Shown: positions 8,695 through 18,535, counted from the first letter of the stretch. The stretch: 64,000 nt of DNA from Nocardioides nitrophenolicus (GCF_016907515.1 NZ_JAFBBY010000001.1:2666001-2730000); one strand, 5' to 3'. A program made the numbers and translations. Notes: generated from the letters alone by a model not told the origin.

Positions 8695-10386
8695 TCAGCC
8701 TCGGCGCAGGCGCCTGGTGACGGTGTCGGCGACGGACGTCACATCGTCGAGGCCCAGGGGCCGCGCGACGCCCAGCAGGACCGCCGCCGCGCCGCTGCTG
8801 ACCACGGCCACCTCGAGCGCCGCCCACAGCCAGTTCGGGTCCGGGCCGACGAGCTCGACCACGGTGTCGGTCACCACGATGTCGAGGAAGCGGGCGACCA
8901 CGAAGACGACCACGCACGCGGCCAGCAGCCGCAGCAGGAAGCCGCGCCGGTGCCACACCGCGCCTCGGGGCATCCCGCCGCGGCGCAGCGTGCGGAGCAG
9001 GACGACGGACGAGAGGGTCGCGCCGACGGTGTACGCGCCGCCGTACGCCAGGACCAGCATCGGCGAGGTGTCCCACGGGTCGACCCGGCTGACGAAGAGC
9101 ACCGCCAACCCGATGTTGGTGGCCGCGATCGCGCACTGCACGAAGAACACCAGGCGGTTGAGCTCGAGCGCGTAGAAGCCGCGCAGCACCAGGTAGTGGA
9201 CGGTGAACGCGACGACCGCGAAGCCGAAGAGCACCATCGAGGACTCGAAGCGGTGGACGTACGGCGCGGTCGCGCCGTGGCCCCACACGACCTGGGCGAG
9301 CGGCAGCGCGATCGAGGGCAGCAGCGCCGCGAACGGCATCACGACGGCCAGCGCGGTACGCAGGGTCGCGCCGAGCGTGGTGGCGAGCCGGCCCATGTCG
9401 GAGGCCGCGGCGGCGGCCGAGAGCCGGGGCAGGATCGCGGTCGCCAGGGAGACGGTGATGATCGAGTGGGGGACCATCGTCACGAGCATCACGTTGGAGT
9501 AGATCGTGATGCCGGTGCCGTCCTCCGCGGCGGCGGTGCCGCCCGAGGCGAGCCGCACCACGACGACGTACGCGACCTGGTTGACGATGACGAAGAGCAC
9601 CGTCCACACGGCGAGGTGCAGGGTGTGGCCCAGTCCCACGCCACGCCAGTCGAACCGTGGGCGGACCCGGACCCCGGCCGCGCGCAGGTAGGGCACCAGG
9701 ATCAGCAGCTGGGCCGCGATGCCGACGGTGGAGCCGATGCCGAGCAGGGCCTCCTGGCCGGACGTGAAGGCGCCGCGCTGCTCGGCGGGCGTCGCTGGCC
9801 CGAACGCGACCAGGTAGGCGACGAGCACCGCGACCGAGATGACGTTGTTGGCGATCGGCGCCCACATCATCGGGCCGAACCGGCCGCGGGCGTTGAGCAC
9901 CTGCCCGACCAGCACGAACATGCCGTAGAAGAAGACCTGGGGCAGGCAGTAGCGCGCGAAGTCGATGGCCGACTGGCGCTGCTCGGCCAGCTCCGGGGCG
10001 TTGTAGCTCGGCACCAGCACCTGCATCACCAGCGGCGCGGCCACCACGAGCCCGACCGTCACCAGGCCCAGGAAGCAGGCGGCGAGGGTCATCACCCGGT
10101 TGACGTACGCCGCGCCCCCGTCGGGGTCGTTCTTCATCGACCGCACCAGCTGCGGCACCAGCACCGCGTTGAACACCCCGCCCGCGAGCAGGATGTAGAG
10201 CATGTTCGGCACCGTGTTGGCCACGGTGAAGATGTCGGCGTGCAGCGACACGCCGAGCGCCGCGGCCAGCAGGGTCGAGCGGATGAAGCCGCTGAACCGG
10301 GACACGATCGTGCCCGCCGCCATCACCGCGGTGTTGGCGAGGATCCTGCGCTGCTCCCCGCCGGTCGTGCTGTCGGTGTCGCTCAC
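8695..10386 (-). CDS. murJ: Lipid II flippase MurJ/MviN
   Basis: 563-residue polytopic membrane protein of the MOP superfamily that moves lipid II across the membrane during peptidoglycan synthesis. The N-terminus has the family signature around TIVSRFSGFIRSTLLAAALG, followed by about 14 hydrophobic segments. The GTG start overlaps the stop of the upstream DUF6049 gene by four bases, indicating translational coupling. The C-terminus is short and lacks the fused pseudokinase of mycobacteria, which is supplied by the next gene. Confidence 0.93.
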   Translation of the reverse strand: MSDTDSTTGGEQRRILANTAVMAAGTIVSRFSGFIRSTLLAAALGVSLHADIFTVANTVPNMLYILLAGGVFNAVLVPQLVRSMKNDPDGGAAYVNRVMTLAACFLGLVTVGLVVAAPLVMQVLVPSYNAPELAEQRQSAIDFARYCLPQVFFYGMFVLVGQVLNARGRFGPMMWAPIANNVISVAVLVAYLVAFGPATPAEQRGAFTSGQEALLGIGSTVGIAAQLLILVPYLRAAGVRVRPRFDWRGVGLGHTLHLAVWTVLFVIVNQVAYVVVVRLASGGTAAAEDGTGITIYSNVMLVTMVPHSIITVSLATAILPRLSAAAAASDMGRLATTLGATLRTALAVVMPFAALLPSIALPLAQVVWGHGATAPYVHRFESSMVLFGFAVVAFTVHYLVLRGFYALELNRLVFFVQCAIAATNIGLAVLFVSRVDPWDTSPMLVLAYGGAYTVGATLSSVVLLRTLRRGGMPRGAVWHRRGFLLRLLAACVVVFVVARFLDIVVTDTVVELVGPDPNWLWAALEVAVVSSGAAAVLLGVARPLGLDDVTSVADTVTRRLRRG

Positions 10387-12617
10387 GCCGTGGCCTCGGC
10401 GGAGTCGGCGGGCCCGTCCTCGCCCCCGCGGGAGCGGAACCGGCGGACCAGGCGGATGCCGATGGCCAGGAACAGGATCCCCGCGCCGGTGCCCATGATC
10501 GCCCAGATCACCACCCCGACCTGGCCGGAGCGGATCGGCAGCTCGGCCTCGGCGCCGATCGGCGTGCCGTCGGCGTCGGTGAGGCGGAGCCGGACGTTGT
10601 GGACGCCGGTGCCGTGCATGTCGGCGCTGATCGGCACCGACGAGCGGCTGTTGGCCGCCAGCACGATCGGGTTGGCCGCCTTGATCGTGGCGTCCTCGTC
10701 GGTCGCGGCCTCGATCCGCACCGTGACGGCGTGGTCGAGGGTGTTGGCGATGGCGACGTTGAAGCTGCCGGAGCTGCTCGACAGGGTGACCCCCTGCGGC
10801 GCGCTGAGACTCACCATCTCGAGCTGGTCGGTCACCCAGGAGCGCGACCGGTCCAGCCGCGGGCCGGCGTCGGAGTCGTCGCGCATGGCGTACGACGTCC
10901 CGGCGAGCGCCTCGCCGACCAGCGTGTCGCCGATGGCGTACCCGTCGCCGAGGATGCTCTGCAGCGAGCGACCCGAGCGGATCAGGGCGCCCGCCTCGCT
11001 GAACACGCCGGCGTCGAGCTGGGCGGACACCTGCCCCTCGGGATAGGTGAGCTCGTCGGGGTCGATCTGGCTCTCGTCGGTCCCCAGGTGGGTGATCGTC
11101 GGCAGCGAGACCAGGGAGACCAGCGCCGGGTCCAGCCCGGCCCAGAACTCGGAGGCCCCGGCCGCGTCGATGGTGGAGGGGAGGACGACGACGAGCGGGT
11201 CGGCCTGCCCGTCCGGGGTGCGGCCGGCCGCGGCGGCGAGGATCCGGACCGTCGCCTCGCTGAGCAGCCGCTGCCGCAGGGCGACCGGCGCCAGCACCCG
11301 GTCGGGTCCCGGGCCGCCCTTCGCGGTCGCCGTGCTGGTCGGTACGACGGGCCGGTCACCGACCCGGCCGCGGGCCGGCGGGCCGTCGGGATAGTCCTGG
11401 GCGCCGAACATCTGCTCGCCCAGCAGCACCGTCGCGTCGTCGTCGACCTTGTCGATCGCGGCGGCGTCGAGGTAACCGTTGCGCGAGGCGACGACCGGGG
11501 TCCCCTCGACGCCCCAGGCGGTGAGCGTGGCCGACGGGTGCTTGCGGGCGGTGGGGTACAGGCTGGGCAGGGCGCGGGCCGCGGCCGCCAGGTCGGGGTC
11601 GCCGTAGGGCAGCACGGCGACGGCGTCGTCGGGCAGCACGGTGCCGGCCTTGTCGAGCCAGGTCTGGGCGGCGCGGACCAGCGGACTGTCGGGCTGGAGG
11701 GTGGCGCCACCGACCTCCGCGCCGTCACCACCGCCCTCGCCCGCCGAGCTCGCCGATCCGCTCGGCGAGGGGCTCTCGCTCTCCGACGGATCGTCGGCCG
11801 GCGCGACCGGCGTGATCTCGCGGACCGGGTTGCCGGCGGCGAGCTGGCTCACCGCGTCCGGCACCGCGGGATCGACCAGCCAGGTCACCGGCTTGGTGCC
11901 GCTGGCCGCTCCGAACGCGAGCGGGCCGCCGAGGGTGCCGTCGGGCGCGAGCGCCTCGTCCCACCAGCTGGTGCGGCCGAGCTCGCCGTCGGCGGAGTGC
12001 GCGACCCGACCCCGCAGCGGCACCACGACCGAGGTGTCGACGGGGGCACCGGCGCCGGGGGCGACGTACGGGAGGAAGGTGCGGGCCCGGCCGTCGGCGA
12101 GCGTGTCGCGGCCGTCGGCGTTCTCGCCGAGCGCGTGGACGCCGAACCAGTAGACGCCGGTGGTGGGGCTGGTGAACTCCTCGCGCAGGACGCGTTGGGG
12201 GATCCGGATCGTGTACGTCTGGGTCTCGCCGGGCCCGAGCGACGCGACCTCCGCGCGCACCGCGAGGTCCTCGGTGTAGCGCTTGCCGACCTCGGCCTCG
12301 GGGTCGGTGGCGATCGCCGCGGTCAGCTCGTCCTCGGTCGTCATCGGCGGCGCGCCGGACCCGAACATCGGGTAGAGGTTGATCCGCTGCCAGGTCTCCA
12401 GGTCGACATTGGTCACGGTGCCGCGGACCACGAGCGGGCCCTTGGTCGGCAGCACCCCGGGGGTGAGCGCGTCGATGCTGACCTCGAGCGGCGGGTCGTA
12501 CGCCGCGTGCTTCGGCGCGGTCGCGGGCTCCGCCTGCGCCGACGCGGGCGGCGTACCGGTCGCGAGCACGAGAGCGGTCGCCAGACCTGCGAGCAGGCGA
12601 GAGCGACGGCGGACCAC
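10383..12617 (-). CDS. DUF6049-family secreted/membrane protein
   Basis: 744 residues. It has a cleavable-looking signal peptide (LLAGLATALVLATGTPPASAQA), a long external region with beta-rich segments (PLEVSIDALTPGVLPTKGPL), a Ser/Glu/Pro-rich linker, and one C-terminal membrane helix (VGVVIWAIMGTGAGILFLAIGI) followed by a basic cytoplasmic tail. It corresponds in position and shape to M. tuberculosis Rv3909, upstream of mviN. The biochemical role is unknown; an envelope function is inferred from coupling to murJ. The usual adjacent NUDIX gene is missing. Start is GTG, 51 bp from the divergent cca start. Confidence 0.8.
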   Translation of the reverse strand: MVRRRSRLLAGLATALVLATGTPPASAQAEPATAPKHAAYDPPLEVSIDALTPGVLPTKGPLVVRGTVTNVDLETWQRINLYPMFGSGAPPMTTEDELTAAIATDPEAEVGKRYTEDLAVRAEVASLGPGETQTYTIRIPQRVLREEFTSPTTGVYWFGVHALGENADGRDTLADGRARTFLPYVAPGAGAPVDTSVVVPLRGRVAHSADGELGRTSWWDEALAPDGTLGGPLAFGAASGTKPVTWLVDPAVPDAVSQLAAGNPVREITPVAPADDPSESESPSPSGSASSAGEGGGDGAEVGGATLQPDSPLVRAAQTWLDKAGTVLPDDAVAVLPYGDPDLAAAARALPSLYPTARKHPSATLTAWGVEGTPVVASRNGYLDAAAIDKVDDDATVLLGEQMFGAQDYPDGPPARGRVGDRPVVPTSTATAKGGPGPDRVLAPVALRQRLLSEATVRILAAAAGRTPDGQADPLVVVLPSTIDAAGASEFWAGLDPALVSLVSLPTITHLGTDESQIDPDELTYPEGQVSAQLDAGVFSEAGALIRSGRSLQSILGDGYAIGDTLVGEALAGTSYAMRDDSDAGPRLDRSRSWVTDQLEMVSLSAPQGVTLSSSSGSFNVAIANTLDHAVTVRIEAATDEDATIKAANPIVLAANSRSSVPISADMHGTGVHNVRLRLTDADGTPIGAEAELPIRSGQVGVVIWAIMGTGAGILFLAIGIRLVRRFRSRGGEDGPADSAEATA

Positions 12618-12668
12618 GGACCGAGGGTAGTAGGGCCGCCTGAGTGCCTCGGCCTAGACTCTCCGCCC

Positions 12669-14150
12669 GTGACCGACACGCCCGACCAGACCCTCGCCGG
12701 TGCCCCGCTGCGGCTGGTCGACGTCCAGGCCGCGGTCGCCGCCGAGCTGGACCGGATCGCCCCGGTGATCGACGAGCTCGGCGGGCTGTTCGCCGCCGCG
12801 GGTCACGAGCTGGCGCTCGTCGGGGGGCCGGTCCGCGACGCGATGCTCGGTCGCCGGTCGAACGACCTCGACTTCACCACCTCGGCCCGCCCGGAGCAGA
12901 CCGACCGGATCCTCAAAGCGTGGGGCGACGCGTGGTGGGACATGGGGCGCGACTTCGGCACCATCGGCTGCCGCAAGGGCGACTGGGTGGTCGAGGTGAC
13001 CACCTACCGCTCCGAGGCCTACGACCCCGACTCCCGCAAGCCCGAGGTGCAGTACGGCGACAGCCTGGCCGGCGACCTCGGTCGCCGCGACTTCACCGTC
13101 AACGCGATGGCGGTGCGGCTGCCGGGCCGCGAGCTCGAGGATCCCTACGGCGGCGTGGTGGACCTCGCTCACCGGGTGATCCGCACCCCCGGCACTCCCG
13201 AGCAGTCCTTCTCCGACGACCCGCTCCGGATGATGCGGGCCGCGCGCTTCGCCGCCCAGCTCGGCTTCTCGGTCGACCCCGCGGTGGTGCGGGCGATGAC
13301 CGAGATGGCCGACCGGATCGAGATCATCTCCGCGGAGCGGGTGCGCGACGAGCTGGTGAAGCTGGTCTGCGCGCCCCATCCCCGGCTCGGGCTGGAGCTG
13401 CTCGTCGAGACCGGGCTGGCCGACCGGGTGCTGCCCGAGCTGCCGGCGCTCAAGCTGGAGCGCGACGAGCACCACCGCCACAAGGACGTCTACGAGCACA
13501 CCCTGACCGTGCTGGAGCAGGCCATCGACCTCGAGCCCCGGCTGGCCGCGCGGGCGGGCCTGCCGGCCGGCCCGGACTTCGTCTCCCGCTTCGCCGCGCT
13601 CATGCACGACGTCGGCAAGCCGCGGACCCGCCGCTTCCAGGACGACGGCGTGGTCACCTTCCACCACCACGACGTGGTCGGCGCGAAGCTGACCCGCAAG
13701 CGGATGAAGGCGCTGAAGTTCAGCAACGACCAGATCGACGCCGTCGGCGACCTGGTCGAGCTGCACCTGCGCTTCCACGGCTACGGCTCCGGCGAGTGGA
13801 CCGACTCGGCCGTGCGCCGCTACGTCCGCGACGCCGGCAGCCAGCTCGAGCGGCTGCACGTGCTCACCCGCGCCGACTGCACGACCCGCAACAAGAAGAA
13901 GGCCGACCGGCTGCGGCGTACCTATGACGACCTGGAGGCCCGGATCGACCGGCTCTCCGCCGAGGAGGAGCTGGCATCGATCCGCCCGGACCTCGACGGC
14001 AACCAGATCATGGACCTGCTCGGGATCGGTCCGGGCCGCGAGGTGGGCGAGGCGTACAAGTTCCTGCTGGAGCTGCGCCTCGACAACGGCCCGATGTCGG
14101 AGGAGGCCGCGACCGCCGCACTGCGGGAGTGGTGGGCCGCGCGCGGCTGA
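12669..14150 (+). CDS. cca: CCA tRNA nucleotidyltransferase (PcnA/Cca family)
   Basis: 493 residues. The nucleotidyltransferase head carries ALVGGPVRDAMLGRRSNDLD, with the two metal-binding aspartates, followed by DFTVNAMAVRL and the RNA-binding helical region. A C-terminal HD domain (HDVGKPRTRRF, then HHHDVVGA) is present. It adds or repairs the 3' CCA of tRNAs. The GTG at 12669 is the first start after the divergent DUF6049 promoter region; the open frame further upstream is antisense to DUF6049 and not coding. The arrangement matches Rv3907c pcnA opposite Rv3909. Confidence 0.92.
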   Translation: MTDTPDQTLAGAPLRLVDVQAAVAAELDRIAPVIDELGGLFAAAGHELALVGGPVRDAMLGRRSNDLDFTTSARPEQTDRILKAWGDAWWDMGRDFGTIGCRKGDWVVEVTTYRSEAYDPDSRKPEVQYGDSLAGDLGRRDFTVNAMAVRLPGRELEDPYGGVVDLAHRVIRTPGTPEQSFSDDPLRMMRAARFAAQLGFSVDPAVVRAMTEMADRIEIISAERVRDELVKLVCAPHPRLGLELLVETGLADRVLPELPALKLERDEHHRHKDVYEHTLTVLEQAIDLEPRLAARAGLPAGPDFVSRFAALMHDVGKPRTRRFQDDGVVTFHHHDVVGAKLTRKRMKALKFSNDQIDAVGDLVELHLRFHGYGSGEWTDSAVRRYVRDAGSQLERLHVLTRADCTTRNKKKADRLRRTYDDLEARIDRLSAEEELASIRPDLDGNQIMDLLGIGPGREVGEAYKFLLELRLDNGPMSEEAATAALREWWAARG

Positions 14151-14157
14151 GCCGCGG

Positions 14158-14913
14158 CTACCACGGCACCGGCCCGGCGGCGTCGAAGAAGCTGCCCGAC
14201 GGCCCGGTGTCGTCGAGCAGCGCCGCCCGCACCACCACCTCGGCCGCCTCCTCCGCCGGGGTCGGCGCGGCCGCCCGGTTCTCGGGCCCACCGAGGTCGG
14301 TGCGCACCCACCCTGGGCAGACCGAGTTCACCTTGACCCGGGTGCCGGCGAGCCTCTTGGCCAGGGCGACCGTCAGGCCGTTCAGGGCGGCCTTCGACGC
14401 CTGGTAGGCCGGCACCACCAGGGAGTGGTAGGGCGAGGCCGGGTCGAGCTGGTCGCTCAGCGAGCCCATCCGGCTGGACACGTTGACCACCCGGCCCCGG
14501 TCCGAGCGGACGAGCAGCGGCAGCACGGCCTGGGTCACCCCGACCGCTCCCAGCACGTTGGTGCGGAAGGTGCGCAGGAAGAGGTCGGGGTCGAGCGGGT
14601 CGGCGGCGTCGGTGGCGGTCGCCTCGGGGAGGATGCCCGCGTTGTTGACCAGCACGTCGAGCCGGCCGTGCTCGCGCCGGATCCGCTCGGCGGCGGCCGT
14701 CGTACTCGTCGCGTCGTCGACGTCGAGCGGCACGGCACTGGCCCACACGCCTGCGGTGCGCAGCTGGGTCACCGCGGCGCGGGCCCGGTCCGGGTCGCGG
14801 GCGCCGATCACCACGGTCAGGCCCTCCTGGCCGAGCCGTCGGGCCGTCGCGAGGCCGAGGCCGCGGTTGCCGCCGGTGACCAGGGCGACTCCTGGGTTCG
14901 TCATCGTCGTCAT
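14158..14913 (-). CDS. Short-chain dehydrogenase/reductase
   Basis: Classical SDR of 251 residues: NAD(P)-binding TGGNRGLG, the NNAG motif, catalytic Ser in VNVSS and the YxxxK motif in PAYQASKAALNG. An arginine after the first strand (IGARDPDR) suggests NADPH preference. It resembles carbonyl-reductase-like SDRs. Two ATGs (14913, 14904) are in frame; neither has a strong ribosome site. It converges on cca with a seven-base gap. The substrate cannot be predicted. Confidence 0.85.
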   Translation of the reverse strand: MTTMTNPGVALVTGGNRGLGLATARRLGQEGLTVVIGARDPDRARAAVTQLRTAGVWASAVPLDVDDATSTTAAAERIRREHGRLDVLVNNAGILPEATATDAADPLDPDLFLRTFRTNVLGAVGVTQAVLPLLVRSDRGRVVNVSSRMGSLSDQLDPASPYHSLVVPAYQASKAALNGLTVALAKRLAGTRVKVNSVCPGWVRTDLGGPENRAAAPTPAEEAAEVVVRAALLDDTGPSGSFFDAAGPVPW

Positions 14914-15054
14914 GGGGTCCAGGCTCGCGGTGGTCGGGGGTGCGGGTCTGGCGGCAATCGGACGTCGCACCCTGTGACCGGGGTCACGTACCACCGGTAC
15001 GCTACCAGCGGGTAGGTTGCCCGGGACCGCCCTGCTCCGACGGAAGGCACCACC

Positions 15055-15543
15055 ATGGCCGACACCTACGAGAAGCTCCTCGAGGACACCATCGAGATCT
15101 CCGCTCCCGCCGAGCAGGTCTGGAGCCTGGTCACCGACATCCCCGCGATGGCGAAGTGGAGCCCGCAGGTCGTGAAGTCGAGTGTCAAGGGCGGCGTGGT
15201 CAAACAGGGCGCGACGTTCAGCAACCTCAACAAGCAGGGCCTCAAGCGGTGGCCGACCGGCGGCAAGGTGGTCCGGTTCCAGCCGCCGACCGCCACGACG
15301 CCGGGCGAGTTCGCCTTCCGGATCCGCGAGAACCGCACCGTGTGGTCCTTCGAGCTCGAGCCCACCGCCGACGGCCGCACCCGGCTGACCGAGCGCCGCG
15401 AGACCCCCGAGGGCATCTCCGGCGTCTCGATGCTGCTGACGAAGGTGGTGCTCGGCGGCCAGAAGCCGTTCACCGCCGAGCTGCGCCGCGGCATCCGGCA
15501 GACCCTCGAGCGGATCAAGGCCGAGGCCGAGGCCGGGGCCTGA
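15055..15543 (+). CDS. SRPBCC-fold (START/polyketide cyclase-like) protein
   Basis: 162 residues with the start of a Bet v1-like fold: DTIEISAPAEQVWSLVTDIP and KWSPQV, then alternating strands ending in a long C-terminal helix (FTAELRRGIRQTLERIKAEA). Such proteins bind hydrophobic ligands or act as stress-related or cyclase-like proteins; the ligand here is unknown. ATG at 15055 follows GGAAGG with good spacing. It stands alone between the divergent SDR and the next gene. Confidence 0.75.
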   Translation: MADTYEKLLEDTIEISAPAEQVWSLVTDIPAMAKWSPQVVKSSVKGGVVKQGATFSNLNKQGLKRWPTGGKVVRFQPPTATTPGEFAFRIRENRTVWSFELEPTADGRTRLTERRETPEGISGVSMLLTKVVLGGQKPFTAELRRGIRQTLERIKAEAEAGA

Positions 15544-15591
15544 GCCCGGACCCCGCGCCGAGCCCGACCGCACGTCTGGTCTCATAGGCGC

Positions 15592-16596
15592 GTGACCGAG
15601 GACCGCCCCAAGCCGCAGCGGCCGAAGGCGGTCCCCGCCACCAGCCCCGCGACGAGGATCGCGACCCTCGCCGTCGTCCTCCTCGTGCTCGTCGGGGTGG
15701 CCGTCGCGCTGCTGCTGCAGGACGACCACCGACCGTCCGGCTCCGGCCCGGAGAACCCGGTCACCACGGTGCCCCCGCCGCCCACGACCGAGCCGACGCC
15801 GACCGCTCCCCCGCCGCCGCCCACGACGAGCGTCCCGCCGCCGACCGCGCCCACGACCTGCCCCACCCCGGCCCCGGTCCAGCTGACGGTGATGACCTTC
15901 AACATCCACTACGGCACCGACCACCGCGGCCGGGTCGAGCTGGACCGGATCGCCGCCGAGATCCGCGGCTGGGACCCGGACGTCGTCCTGCTCCAGGAGG
16001 TCGACAAGGGGCGCCCGGTCAGCGGCAACCTCGACCAGGCCGCGGTCCTCGGCACCAAGACCGGTCTCAACCACGTCTACGGCGGCAACTCCCGCAACAC
16101 CGGTGCCGGCCCCCGTGGCAACGCGATCCTGACCCGGTTCCCGATCACCTCCGCCACCAACACGCACCTGCCGATGGCGGGGGGCAAGGAGCTGCGCGGG
16201 CTGCTCCACGCGCAGCTCGACGTGGCCGGCGTACCGGTCAGCGTCTATGCCAGCCACTTCGACCACCGGGGCCGCAAGGCCCGCCGGGTGCAGGCCAAGA
16301 CCGTCGTCCAGCAGCTCGCCGCCGACCCGCTGCCCAAGCTCTTCGGCGGCGACCTCAACACCGGTCCCGACTCCCGCCCGATCGCCATCCTCACCGGCGC
16401 CGGCCTCGGCGACTCCTGGGCCGTCGGCTCCGGCAAGGGCGCCACCGTGCCCGCCGACCGCCCCGGCAGCCGGATCGACTTCATCCTCCACGACGCCTCG
16501 TTCACGCCCGTGCAGGCCGAGGTGCTGTACTCCGCGGTCTCCGACCACCGCGCCGTGTGGACCCGGATGCGGCTGCAGCCGCGCGCGGCCTGCTGA
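15592..16596 (+). CDS. Membrane-anchored endonuclease/exonuclease/phosphatase-family protein
   Basis: 334 residues. A basic N-terminus and one membrane helix (IATLAVVLLVLVGVAVALLL) are followed by a Pro/Thr-rich linker of about 50 residues and an EEP catalytic domain outside the cell. Catalytic motifs are visible: MTFNIHYG, LLQEVDKG (metal-binding Glu), GGDLNT (Asp-x-Asn) and the C-terminal SDHRAVW. Family members cut nucleic acids, sphingomyelin or phosphoinositides; an extracellular phosphodiesterase is the safest call. It converges on ino1, with a shared terminator between. Confidence 0.8.
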   Translation: MTEDRPKPQRPKAVPATSPATRIATLAVVLLVLVGVAVALLLQDDHRPSGSGPENPVTTVPPPPTTEPTPTAPPPPPTTSVPPPTAPTTCPTPAPVQLTVMTFNIHYGTDHRGRVELDRIAAEIRGWDPDVVLLQEVDKGRPVSGNLDQAAVLGTKTGLNHVYGGNSRNTGAGPRGNAILTRFPITSATNTHLPMAGGKELRGLLHAQLDVAGVPVSVYASHFDHRGRKARRVQAKTVVQQLAADPLPKLFGGDLNTGPDSRPIAILTGAGLGDSWAVGSGKGATVPADRPGSRIDFILHDASFTPVQAEVLYSAVSDHRAVWTRMRLQPRAAC

Positions 16597-16655
16597 GCCG
16601 CCGGTCCGGTCCTTCCGTCGCACCCGGCGATCGGGTCGTGGTCCCCCGCGATCGG

Positions 16656-16678
16656 CGACCCGGATGCCGGGTACGACG
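16656..16678. repeat. Intergenic palindromic repeat, copy shared with 44326-44348
   Basis: The 23 bases CGACCCGGATGCCGGGTACG plus ACG are identical to the right arm of the hairpin at 44286-44348. A partial left arm (ACCCGGCGATCGGGTCG, 16622-16638) can pair with it imperfectly. Identical intergenic sequence 28 kb apart indicates a dispersed repeat family. Confidence 0.6.
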
Positions 16679-16710
16679 CACCCCGGCGTCCCCGCGACCG
16701 CCCGGAACGC

Positions 16711-16748
16711 GCAACGGCCCGGCTCGCGAGTGCGAGCCGGGCCGTTGC
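16711..16748. terminator. Bidirectional terminator between the EEP gene and ino1
   Basis: A 17-bp perfect stem (GCAACGGCCCGGCTCGC paired with its complement) with the four-base loop GAGT, lying between the convergent genes ending at 16596 and 16766. Symmetry lets it serve both strands. Confidence 0.85.
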
Positions 16749-16765
16749 CGGTGGAGCGGGGAGCG

Positions 16766-17848
16766 TCAGACGCCCTTGATGAAGGCCTCGAGCTGGGCGC
16801 GACCCTCGGTGTCCTCGATCTGCACCGGCGGGCTCTTCATGAGGTACGCCGACGCGGGGATGATCGGGCCGCCGACGCCGCGGTCCTTGGCGATCTTGGC
16901 CGCGCGGACGGCGTCGATGATGATGCCGGCGGAGTTCGGGGAGTCCCAGACCTCGAGCTTGTACTCGAGGTTGAGCGGGACGTCACCGAAGGCGCGACCC
17001 TCGAGGCGGACGTAGGCCCACTTGCGGTCGTCGAGCCACGCGACGTAGTCGGACGGGCCGATGTGGACGTTCTTGTCGTCGACCTTGCCGGCCAGCGGGC
17101 CGTTGAGGTTGGACGTGACGGCCTGGGTCTTGGAGACCTTCTTGGACTCCAGGCGCTCGCGCTCGAGCATGTTCTTGAAGTCCATGTTGCCGCCGACGTT
17201 GAGCTGGTAGGTGCGGTCCAGCGTCACGCCGCGGTCCTCGAACAGCTTCGCCATCACCCGGTGGGTGATGGTGGCGCCGACCTGGGACTTGATGTCGTCG
17301 CCGACGATCGGGACGCCGGCGTCCTCGAACTTCTTGGCCCAGACCGGGTCGGAGGCGATGAAGACGGGGAGCGCGTTGACGAAGGCCACGCCGGCGTCGA
17401 TGGCGCACTGGGCGTAGAACTTGTCGGCCTCCTCGGAGCCCACCGGGAGGTAGGAGACGAGGACGTCGACCTGGGCGTCCTTGAGCGCCTGGACGACGTC
17501 GACCGGCTCGGCCGCGGACTCCTCGATGGTCATCCGGTAGTACTTGCCGAGACCGTCGAGGGTCGGGCCACGCTGGACCTCGACACCCAGGGTCGGGACG
17601 TCGGTGATCTTGATGGTGTTGTTCTCCGAGGCGTTGATGGCCTCGGACAGGTCCTTGCCGACCTTCTTGTCGTCGACGTCGAACGCGGCGACGAACTCGA
17701 CGTCGCCGACGTGGTAGTCGCCGAACTGGACGTGCATGAGCCCCGGGACGGTGCTCGCGGCATCGGCGCCCCGGTAGTACTGCACGCCCTGGATGAGGGA
17801 CGTGGCGCAGTTGCCCACGCCGGCGATCGCTACTCGAACCGAACCCAT
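16766..17848 (-). CDS. ino1: Inositol-3-phosphate synthase
   Basis: 360 residues, matching actinobacterial Ino1 (M. tuberculosis Rv0046c). The NAD-binding loop reads [12 protein letters not shown]; further conserved segments are [29 protein letters not shown] and [13 protein letters not shown]. It converts glucose-6-phosphate to inositol-1-phosphate, the first step toward mycothiol and phosphatidylinositol. ATG at 17848 follows AAGGAAA. The PadR regulator lies upstream on the same strand as in mycobacteria. An inverted repeat CAGGTGCTGACCTG at 17890-17903 in the upstream gap is a possible operator. Confidence 0.95.
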   Translation of the reverse strand: MGSVRVAIAGVGNCATSLIQGVQYYRGADAASTVPGLMHVQFGDYHVGDVEFVAAFDVDDKKVGKDLSEAINASENNTIKITDVPTLGVEVQRGPTLDGLGKYYRMTIEESAAEPVDVVQALKDAQVDVLVSYLPVGSEEADKFYAQCAIDAGVAFVNALPVFIASDPVWAKKFEDAGVPIVGDDIKSQVGATITHRVMAKLFEDRGVTLDRTYQLNVGGNMDFKNMLERERLESKKVSKTQAVTSNLNGPLAGKVDDKNVHIGPSDYVAWLDDRKWAYVRLEGRAFGDVPLNLEYKLEVWDSPNSAGIIIDAVRAAKIAKDRGVGGPIIPASAYLMKSPPVQIEDTEGRAQLEAFIKGV

Positions 17849-17922
17849 GGGGTTTCCTTCCTTGCTACTCATGACATCTCGTGAATGATCAGGTGCTGAC
17901 CTGTTCCGTGGTGCGGTACCGG

Positions 17923-18516
17923 TCAGGACGGCGTCGACGGTGCTGCTGAGGTCGGCGTCTCCGGTCCGGGTGCTGCCTGCTGGCCGGTGCGCTCGGCGTT
18001 GATGAGCTCGGAGAGCCACCGGACCTCGCGCTCGACCGACTCCACCCCGTGACGCTGCAGCTCGGCGGCGTACCGGTCGGCCTCGGCCTGCGTCATGGCC
18101 AGCTCGCGCTGGACGCGGTCGAGCCGCTCCTGGAGCCGGGAGCGACGTCCCTCGAGGACGCGCAGCCGGATCTCCATGTCGGTGGAGGAGAAGAACCGGA
18201 ACCGGATGTCGAAGTTGTCGTCCTCCCAAGCGGTCGGACCCACCTCCGACATCAGGCGCGAGAACTCCTCGGTGCCCAGGTCGGTCACCTGGTAGACGAT
18301 CCGCTGCCGACGGGTCTGGGGACCCGAGGGCACGGTCTCCTCGATGAGGTTGCCACGGAGCATCTTCTTCAGCGCGGGATAGAGCGAGCCGTACGACAGC
18401 AGCCGGCCCCAGCCCAGCATCAGGTTGAGCCGCTTGCGCAGCTCGTAGCCGTGCATGGGTCCCTCGTGCAGCAGTCCGAGGACTGCGAGCTCGATGGTGT
18501 CCCCGCGCCGTGCCAT
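17923..18516 (-). CDS. PadR-family transcriptional regulator
   Basis: 197 residues. The N-terminal winged helix is typical of Pad[20 protein letters not shown], then [12 protein letters not shown] and the wing [11 protein letters not shown]. The C-terminal half is a long helical dimerisation region ([20 protein letters not shown]), followed by a Pro/Thr-rich tail. It corresponds to Rv0047c beside ino1. A likely autoregulatory operator lies just upstream of the start. Control of ino1 is inferred from position only. Confidence 0.85.
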   Translation of the reverse strand: MARRGDTIELAVLGLLHEGPMHGYELRKRLNLMLGWGRLLSYGSLYPALKKMLRGNLIEETVPSGPQTRRQRIVYQVTDLGTEEFSRLMSEVGPTAWEDDNFDIRFRFFSSTDMEIRLRVLEGRRSRLQERLDRVQRELAMTQAEADRYAAELQRHGVESVEREVRWLSELINAERTGQQAAPGPETPTSAAPSTPS

Positions 18517-18522
18517 GCGATC

Positions 18523-18535
18523 TATCGTAGCGATA
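18523..18535. promoter_or_regulatory. Candidate PadR operator
   Basis: Perfect inverted repeat TATCG-TAG-CGATA, seven bases upstream of the padR ATG in otherwise GC-rich DNA. Its AT-rich core may also overlap the -10 region. Binding by this PadR is inferred. Confidence 0.45.

Noticed and set aside
10599..12668. Long open frame on the plus strand continuing into cca
   Set aside because: It is antisense to the DUF6049 gene, with Arg/Gly/Val-rich composition expected from the opposite strand of GC-rich coding DNA. Only the part from GTG 12669 has cca motifs.
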